This document shows positions 57,716 through 64,000 of a stretch of 64,000 nt of DNA, in pieces; the first letter of the stretch is position 1; the number at the start of each line of letters is the position of its first letter. Source of the DNA: Cerioporus squamosus (lineage: Eukaryota > Basidiomycota > Agaricomycetes > Polyporales > Polyporaceae); the NCBI GenBank assembly GCA_022592435.1, contig JABYQS010000032.1, forward strand, positions 62,001-126,000. The letters are read 5' to 3'. Position numbers and translations under genes: made by a program. Below the pieces are notes generated by a model that saw nothing but the letters and a program-made list of their open reading frames with translations, did no database searches and had not been told where the DNA came from.

Positions 57716-58195
57716 GACAAGTCTGAAGGACGTACCTCTACGCCTAGCTTCGTTGTTTTCCTATTCTGAGTGGCCCTGACAGATCACAATCTCGGTGAGA
57801 TGCTCGTTGAATCTCCCGCACCGCGGTTTTTTTCAGGCCTGCTCGGGCTCCGGTGTTGCGGCAGACCCATGTCCGTCTGGAAGCCATCCCCGACTTATTA
57901 GCATATGTACTAGAGTCTCAACACTCGCGACAGAATACGCGATAGATCATACGGAGCTTTCCATCAGTTCATTACCCTGCCGAAGTGAAAGCGGCCCGTC
58001 TCTCATGTATATGAGAAGTATATGCAGGGCACCGCGGACGCTCATGATCTAGATAAGAATCTTACCAGGCGCCGCGGGCTGCCGCCCAGTCACTGGTACC
58101 TCTGACATCATTGGTTTGTTTCCTAGTGCTCCCCGTTCGCCTCGCGGTACTGAGTCAAACCCGGGCTCTATGTATATGGTCAGCGAATGTGAGAT
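57716..58195. other. No supported gene
   Basis: Short ORFs only; I see nothing structured apart from the adjacent hairpin. It lies between the 5' end of an orphan gene and the 3' end of KDZ copy B. Confidence 0.35.
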
Positions 58196-59947
58196 TCATT
58201 CCAGCGCCTCATTCACCTGTTCTTCTCGGAGATGAAGCTCCACGGTAACCGACTGAGCCATCGAGGTATGCTTCCGGATCTTGCTATGGTAGCGTGACGG
58301 CAGCAGGATCGTGACATTCTCAACCTGCTCCACCAGCTCATTCACGAGCTCCTCCTGGACGTCCAGGGGTTGCTGGATCTTGCATGACCGAGGTGCGACG
58401 TACGGTTTCAGGCCATTCAGGCGATCGTCCTCGGGATCGCACCATGGCCAGGCTTGTGGAAGGGACGTCGGAGAGCATTGGGAAGGGCATAGGAAGATGC
58501 GGGGACACCGGACTGCGCATTTGGGTTTGGCGCGTGGCCGGGGAGTTGATGCATGTGCCGCAGGGGAAGTTTGAGATGTAGTAGGGGTATGCGAGGACGG
58601 TGCGGGATCTGGCGATTCAGTAGCGGTCTCCGCACAGGTGCACCGTGCGGCGCTCTCAGAACATGCCACGGCGACTTATGGGCGATATACCTGTTGTAGA
58701 TGTCATGAGAAAGTTGCGGAATGATCAAGAAGTCGTCAACTTTCTTCTTGATCTGCTGACGTTTGCGATGTTTCGTGCAATCGAAAGTGAGCAAGTCAAG
58801 AGAGCCGATCTGTACAGCACGTCAGCGACGATGGCCAGAAATTCTACGACCCCTGAACGTGCCTTTCGGTCTCCAATTCAATCATGCCTTCGATAGCAGC
58901 GACGATCTGCATTCCCCCAGTGTCACCCGAATCGGCGCGTTCCTTTCCGAGCGTCCGAGCTACTGCTTCATCGTCACCGCTACGAGGGGTTTTCATAGGC
59001 TTTTCAGTGACATCGCTCGCTGGAGTGAGTCCTGAACTTGCTTTCGTCCACGTCTGGCACGAAAGGATTGTCCAGGTCATTGTGCATCTTGATGTCCACG
59101 ACCTTCGCAAGCCACACTGCCTCCTCGGCCTTCCATTGATCCAGAGTGGTTGGCTCGATACTCTTCTCAGATTTATCAAGGAACATGCATGAGCGACAGT
59201 ATTGTCTATTCGCTTCTTGGTATTTCTCGTGAAGAGCGCGAGCTGTGTAGCAAAGATATTCGCAAGTGTTGTAACACGATATCGAAGGTACTTACGCATG
59301 TCGTGCACTTTGATAATGTCCGTATCGGAGAAGCAGTCGTTCATACGGTCCTGACGATGGCCCGTCGTCATCTCTTTGGTCATGGGGGCATCCACATTAT
59401 GCTTAGTACAAGGGTGTTCGGTCTGATCGCCCCCCTTCTTCGCGAAACCAGGGAGGAACTCTGGGTTCTGCTTCGTCTGGCAATCAATTTTGTGCATGCG
59501 GACGTGGAACGAGCGCACCGAGCCTCGAAGGTCAGGAAGCTTAATGGACTTGATAGCCTCCAAATGGGGTAGCATGTCCACCACATTCAAGAGGCACTTG
59601 AGCAAGTTTATGAGGTACTGGCAGTTGACATCGTAGGCTGGAGCAGCAGGAGAAGCTCGAGGTACCTCTGCATCGCTGAGACCAACGAGAAGTCTGCGAA
59701 ACTGGGTCTTATGCGCAGAGTCAACGCATGCTCCCTCTTAGAAAGTGCACATTATAACTCACTTCTCGTTTCGAAGGAGGTCCACGATCGAGTTCGCCAT
59801 GACTAGTTCGACCGACGTAGTGGTTCCACAAAAACCTCGTACGTAGTTACCTAGCCCGGTACACTGCGACCGCGTGGTCCGAAATCCGACAGTCAACCTG
59901 GAACCAGGAACGGGGAGTTGTCTTGTCTGGAAACTGAAGCCTGACAT
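58196..59947 (-). mobile_element. Decayed KDZ-type DNA transposon, copy B (retains core)
   Basis: From high to low coordinate: SVELVMANSIVDLLRNEK, then FADFSLVSAMQRYLELL, YDVNCQYLINLLKCL, HVRMHKIDCQTKQNPEFLPG, TKEMTTGHRQDRMNDCFSD, IIKVHDM, LHEKYQEANRQ, WKAEEAVWLAKVVDIKMH, KKKVDDFLIIPQLSHDIYNR, then ILLPSRYHSK and LREEQVNEALE. YDVxCQY, the HK-x-DCQ segment and EMTxGHRQDxMND are hallmarks of KDZ transposases. The frame shifts between the MQRYLELL and YDVNCQY blocks and again near the end, and the N-terminal zinc-binding half is missing. I infer a dead element. Terminal inverted repeats were not seen. Confidence 0.8.
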
Positions 59948-60847
59948 ATTCCAGCGGGTTTGGGACTTGAATCATGATCTGGGTTCCTCTTGTAGTCCTC
60001 ACGTCTAGGACAGGTCGCGCGGGTCCTCCCATACACGGTGCCTAGGACACCGCAGCAGTCCCGTCCTCGCGGAGTGCCAGGCCTCAGAGCCTGCACATCT
60101 CGCGAGATGGATGTTGCCAGTAATTGGTGACTTAGAGAGAACATTACATGTCGAGAGCTGCGTGGGTCGGGTGGCTGGCTGGCTGGCGGAGTGAGGCGGG
60201 ACGGAGGAGCAAACTTATAGAGCGGAAACGTTGAAGTCCAAGTCCGACTCCCTCCGGAGTGCGACGGGCGCCCAAGATTATCGGTCATCTTGGAGGGCGA
60301 TAATTATAGTCACAGACACGGGCACCATCCCGAGAATGTGCATCCCCAGGCACAGCAGGCGATCTCTATCTGCACATCCACCTTGGGCGCCTGATAATCC
60401 TGTATGCGAGTAGCCAAATTTACCTTCCTCCTCCTCCACCATCTCACTGAGCTACACATCCCATCTCGTGTCGACCAAGCAACGTCAGGGCGAGTTCTAT
60501 AGCTCGGCCCAGCTTAGCTGTCCTCTTACACCACCCTGTGTGAGCTTCGTGGGCAACCCACGTTGCTTCAGAGGTTCTTCAACCTCAAACCGAGACCCCG
60601 GACGCGGACTGCAAGACCTAGGATCCCTCACGGAGACCGCAGTGAAACTCGTTTCAGGAGCGCTGGAGCTTGGATACCGTTCATAGACCATACATTACGC
60701 TCTCCAGACTACGGTTCGTAGATATCTCGGCTTCTTCATTTACTCTATGATACACTCACATATCTGACACTCCCTTCATTCACTCGCCGCCTTCCTCCAC
60801 AAAATGCAAATCCCATTCGGGATGAACCTCCTCTCGTTAAAGAGAGC
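59948..60847. other. No supported gene
   Basis: Overlapping ORFs on the minus strand upstream of KDZ copy B are not recognisable as its missing N-terminal half. A short ggct microsatellite lies at about 60174-60186. The end of the stretch contains the leader of the following plus-strand gene. Confidence 0.35.
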
Positions 60848-63414
60848 ATGGCGCGATCCCGCCGGTCCGATGCATTGCCTGAGAACTGCCGACTCACCTC
60901 CGATCTTCCCGAACACCCAATTGCCCCTCCCATTAATCCTGCCCCTGCCCCAGTCGTGCGCGCGAACGATGTTTGCCCTCCGTGGCGTCAACCAGGATCA
61001 TGGCGGAAGGGTGTGCGGTCTCGCGATGCAATGTTGGCAATGTACGAGCCACCATGGCGAACATACGAGGCGCGTCGCCCCGACACTCCCCGCGCAGGCC
61101 CTCCTGCAGTGGAGGAGGCTCCGTCCAACGCACCGCGCACCCCAGCCCCAATCTCCACGCTACCCTCATCCATGCTGTGGGTAAATCAGTCAGGACCAGG
61201 TAAGATTGCCAGAGTGTCTGCGTACCGCGTGCGTGATCTGATGGTTGATCAACAGAACCCCAAGTGACTCACCCAACCGATGCGAAGGTAGCTTCTGAAG
61301 GCATGTTTACGACGATGGTGATCACGTCGCCGAACCAAGATTGGGTACCGGAGCATCCTATCGAGAGGAACGTTGTCCGCACGTACGCCAATGGATTGTG
61401 GGGGTATCATGAATATGCACGATGGCCTCAACCTCTCACCCCAAACATGTATCATGTGGCCTGTATTCCCCGCCCTCGCTCCGTCGATGCGCTGCCCCCG
61501 ATTGTCTGGGTGAAGTTGCAAAGGGAGTCCGACTGGGCACCTTCTGGAGAGGCGGCGTTGCATGCAGTGGGGTTCTTGAAGGAGCACATACGCGACGCGC
61601 TCTCCTTCGCCGCCTCGCAGGCAATTGATCGGTTCGACTCCTTCATTGGCAGGCCTGATCATCTTCGGTCCTATGGGCAGGAAATTCGCCTCTTGCTCAG
61701 GAAGTGCCTCGACACCATGCGCCATCTTCCCGCACCTGCCGGTGTCGCAATCGCTTTGGGCGCGCATATTCAGAGACTCTAACTAGTTGGGATCCACACG
61801 TACCTCCGAGAGGTCCTACCGCGCATGCAGGACGGCGGCGATTACTCGCGTCTTGTGCTGAGTGTTTTGGGCGCATTTGTCCACGATGAGCACACCGCTC
61901 TACAATGCGCGAAGGCTGGCCTCCCCGTCTGGCTTGTCCAGCCCCTGACTCGGAACATCAAGGTGTGGAGGGTGATCGCTGCAGAGAAGCCTCCGTACAT
62001 GTGCGCAGAGTCCAGCAGTCCGCCTCTAGAGTATCACCCGGAAGAGGTTGCTGGCGTAGTCAACACGTCGGAGAGCTGGCTGTCCAGAATGGTCTTCGCG
62101 ATCAGCCAGCAACTCTGCTCAGCAACCCTTCCTACACTCACCGATTGCCGTGCCATGATCTCGAAGAACATCACTATGGCGGAGGTGCCTCCTCCAACCA
62201 GAGCAGAACGTCCTGTGACATACAAGAAGACCAGACGAGGCGGCAGGAAGAGCAAGCAGGGGACTCAGCAGGGAACGACCGCAGACACGACTGAACAAAG
62301 GACTGGCTCTCTTACCCCGAACGCGCCTGCGCCCTCGGCTACCAGTAGTGGTTGCGTCGATCACCAGGCCCACCCTAATGGCGCGTCCGCCACTCCTGCT
62401 CCCCCAACAGGTCAACCTTCCCGAGAGTTCACCGAGTCACCCTTTTATCGCCTTCCTGCAGCCTGGAAGCAGGCCTTGCGAGCTGTTGGCTCTTTGCCGC
62501 AGCCAGTCGAATCTGTCGTGTACTTCTATCCGCCTCCCTTCCTCCTCGCCACCGTCTCGTCTGAGACACCGGAGCCGGCTCTGTACTACGATTGTGAGGT
62601 TCGCCGCGACGAGAAGGTTCACCAGTACCTTCACAACCTGGTTCGCATCCGCGCTTTCTGTCGCTGGCGGCTCCTGGATCCGACAGTGTCAGGGAGGCCC
62701 TTGACCATCGCAGAGTGGCGCACGGCGTTGTGGGGAGACTATCATGTGCAGGCGGCCGCTCCGGTGGCGCGTACGGCGGGCGGGCAGCACCGCGCCAACA
62801 AAAAATTTGCGACGAAGTCGTCGATCGCTCGACTATGCGCCAACTCCGCCGCGCTGACATCGTACGATGCCTCGCAGGTCCCCAAGCTTGCCGGCTTGGC
62901 CGTTTCGAGTGAGACTGCTGCGCGTTGTCAGCTAGTGCGTCTGACCCTGTGTTGGGAGGCGCATGAAATCAATTTCCGGTGCGAAGTGATGGCTCTCGAC
63001 GCCCTAATGGTACTGCGAGATGATTGGCCTGTCATGCATCGCTGGGCCAGGGAGGCCCAGGTCTCAGCAATTTGGGGTGCGCCTTCGTCGCTGCTGACAG
63101 TCATTCCTGACGTGCCTGCGGACATCGCGCGGCCGTGGTGGATCCCGAGGTCGGCCGTGAACTGGCAGGATGGAGAGGCACGTCTACGGGCCTTCCTCGA
63201 GCTCATGTCAAAGTGGGCGGGTTTCCCAGAGTCCCTTCTCGCAACGTTGCAGCTGTCGCCTTGGAGTGCTGAACAGTATGAGCGGGTACAGGATGAAGCA
63301 GTGAAGTTCTATGTCCGAACGTTTGTTAGCAAGTACCATCGTCTCCCTGTACCCCCCATGGACTTTCCCGTCCCATCCAGCCTCACAGACTTCCCAGACA
63401 TGCACGATACGTAG
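60848..63414 (+). CDS. Large orphan protein of 821 residues, intact
   Basis: Exons 60848-61199, 61256-61741 and 61787-63414 join in phase. The first intron (gtaaga...caacag, 55 bp) explains an apparent frameshift at about 61262. The second (gtgtcg...aactag, 45 bp) removes an in-frame TAA at 61780. The N-terminal 110 residues are Pro-rich. A globular region follows (WVPEHPIERNVVRTYANGLW), then a Pro/Ser/Gln-rich linker with a basic patch (KKTRRGGRKSKQ, about residues 410-425), then a second globular, Trp-rich region (LVRLTLCWEAHEINFRCEVM, ARPWWIPRSAVNW). I do not recognise the family. The composition resembles multi-copy lineage-specific proteins of polypores (inference). The second intron has its branch-like ctaac unusually close to the acceptor. 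Confidence 0.65.
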
Positions 63415-63622
63415 ATTACAGATCGGCTTGTGATGTGAGGCGGCTTGCGTTGTGTAATAATATTGTATGTCTTCACATTGTCACAGTTGCCCGTTTCGAA
63501 CCTTTAAATTTAAAAGCTAACCTCCCGACGAGAGCGCTCGACCCTTAGCACCCTTCCGCACTCCCCTCTCCCAGTCCCTGGACTGTTTCGCCTTGTGCTA
63601 GCGTTCGTCACCTACCATCCCC

Positions 63623-64000
63623 ATGGATCACGACACTCATCCCCCTTCCCCTGCACCTTGCCCGCCAAAGGGGTCGTCGCTCGGTATGCATCAGAAGCAA
63701 GACCCTGACTCCATGAGCCTCGGGGAGCGCAACTGGATCGCGCAAATGTACTTCAGCCCGGAGGTACAGGCCAAGCTCGCGTCTGGGGCCAGCGACTTCC
63801 TCTCGCAGGCATCCGACTGCATCTACGACCGTTACCGCATCGAGTGGGCTACGCCGCGGCTTGCTGAAGACGAGCAAGCCTTCAAGAAGAGGCGAAGGAA
63901 TGCCCGTGGAGACCGCAAGAGGCGGATCACCCATGTTCCTGCGAGATCTAGTCGAGGACTGATTCGGAGGGCATGGCATCACCTACTGGTGGAGAGAGAA
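63623..64000 (+). CDS. Start of a further gene, cut by the window edge
   Basis: An open frame runs from the ATG at 63623 (context catccccATGGATCAC) to the end of the window, 126 codons without a stop. The product starts with a Pro-rich segment, then a helical stretch (SLGERNWIAQMYFSPEVQAK), then a strongly basic block (KKRRRNARGDRKRR) suggesting a nuclear localisation or nucleic-acid contact. It follows the 821-residue gene on the same strand after about 200 bp and may belong to the same kind of lineage-specific family. The function is unknown; the 3' end is missing. Confidence 0.55.
   Translation, partial: MDHDTHPPSPAPCPPKGSSLGMHQKQDPDSMSLGERNWIAQMYFSPEVQAKLASGASDFLSQASDCIYDRYRIEWATPRLAEDEQAFKKRRRNARGDRKRRITHVPARSSRGLIRRAWHHLLVERE

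Noticed and set aside
61256..61786. Premature stop codon (TAA at 61780) and a frameshift in the large orphan gene
   Set aside because: Both disappear when two GT-AG introns are placed, and all phases then agree, so the gene is treated as intact.

Overview
This window looks like nuclear DNA of a filamentous basidiomycete (Agaricomycete, perhaps a polypore). Coding regions are split by many short GT-AG introns, mostly about 37-70 bp. The recognisable proteins are eukaryotic: a JmjC demethylase-like protein, a SUN-domain protein, a MYND zinc-finger protein, a CAP-Gly tubulin cofactor relic, a nucleoporin relic and an actin-related-protein relic. The mobile elements are KDZ-type transposons and non-LTR retrotransposons. 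There is no prokaryotic operon structure, and I saw no rRNA or convincing tRNA. All identifications come from reading translated sequence by eye; no database search was run.

Layout. 1-6 kb: an intact eight-exon JmjC gene on the minus strand, a small coding remnant, then a decayed non-LTR retrotransposon. 7-12 kb: poorly defined minus-strand ORFs and the first copy of a dispersed GC-rich repeat module. 12.6-14 kb: a gene for a proline-rich repetitive protein. 16-20 kb: relics of a Nup49/Nup58-type nucleoporin and an Arp10-like actin-related protein, head to head, then a PB1-type protein whose frame breaks at a 12-base homopolymer. 20.6-30.5 kb: multi-exon genes of unknown function and a SUN-domain gene. 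31-32.4 kb: a pseudogene of tubulin cofactor B. 35-37.3 kb: an intact MYND gene. 37.5-40 kb: a decayed KDZ transposon. 41-43.5 kb: the second repeat module, which runs into a higher-order tandem array. 43.6-48.4 kb: a decayed MYND paralogue, a RING-finger gene, a bromodomain scrap and a small intact gene. 50-54.3 kb: an orphan ORF, a divergent tandem duplication and a second retrotransposon. 55-60 kb: two orphan genes and a second KDZ transposon. 60.8-64 kb: an 821-residue orphan gene and the start of another gene.

Overall picture. Intact orphan or fast-evolving genes are interspersed with broken copies of normally conserved housekeeping genes and dead transposons. This resembles a repeat-rich accessory or duplicated region more than a conserved core segment. 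Where I give exon coordinates, introns were placed by GT-AG signals, continuity of reading phase and protein plausibility. The most distinctive structural feature is the 158/97-bp tandem array at 41.66-43.44 kb, together with its unexpanded sister copy 32.8 kb upstream.
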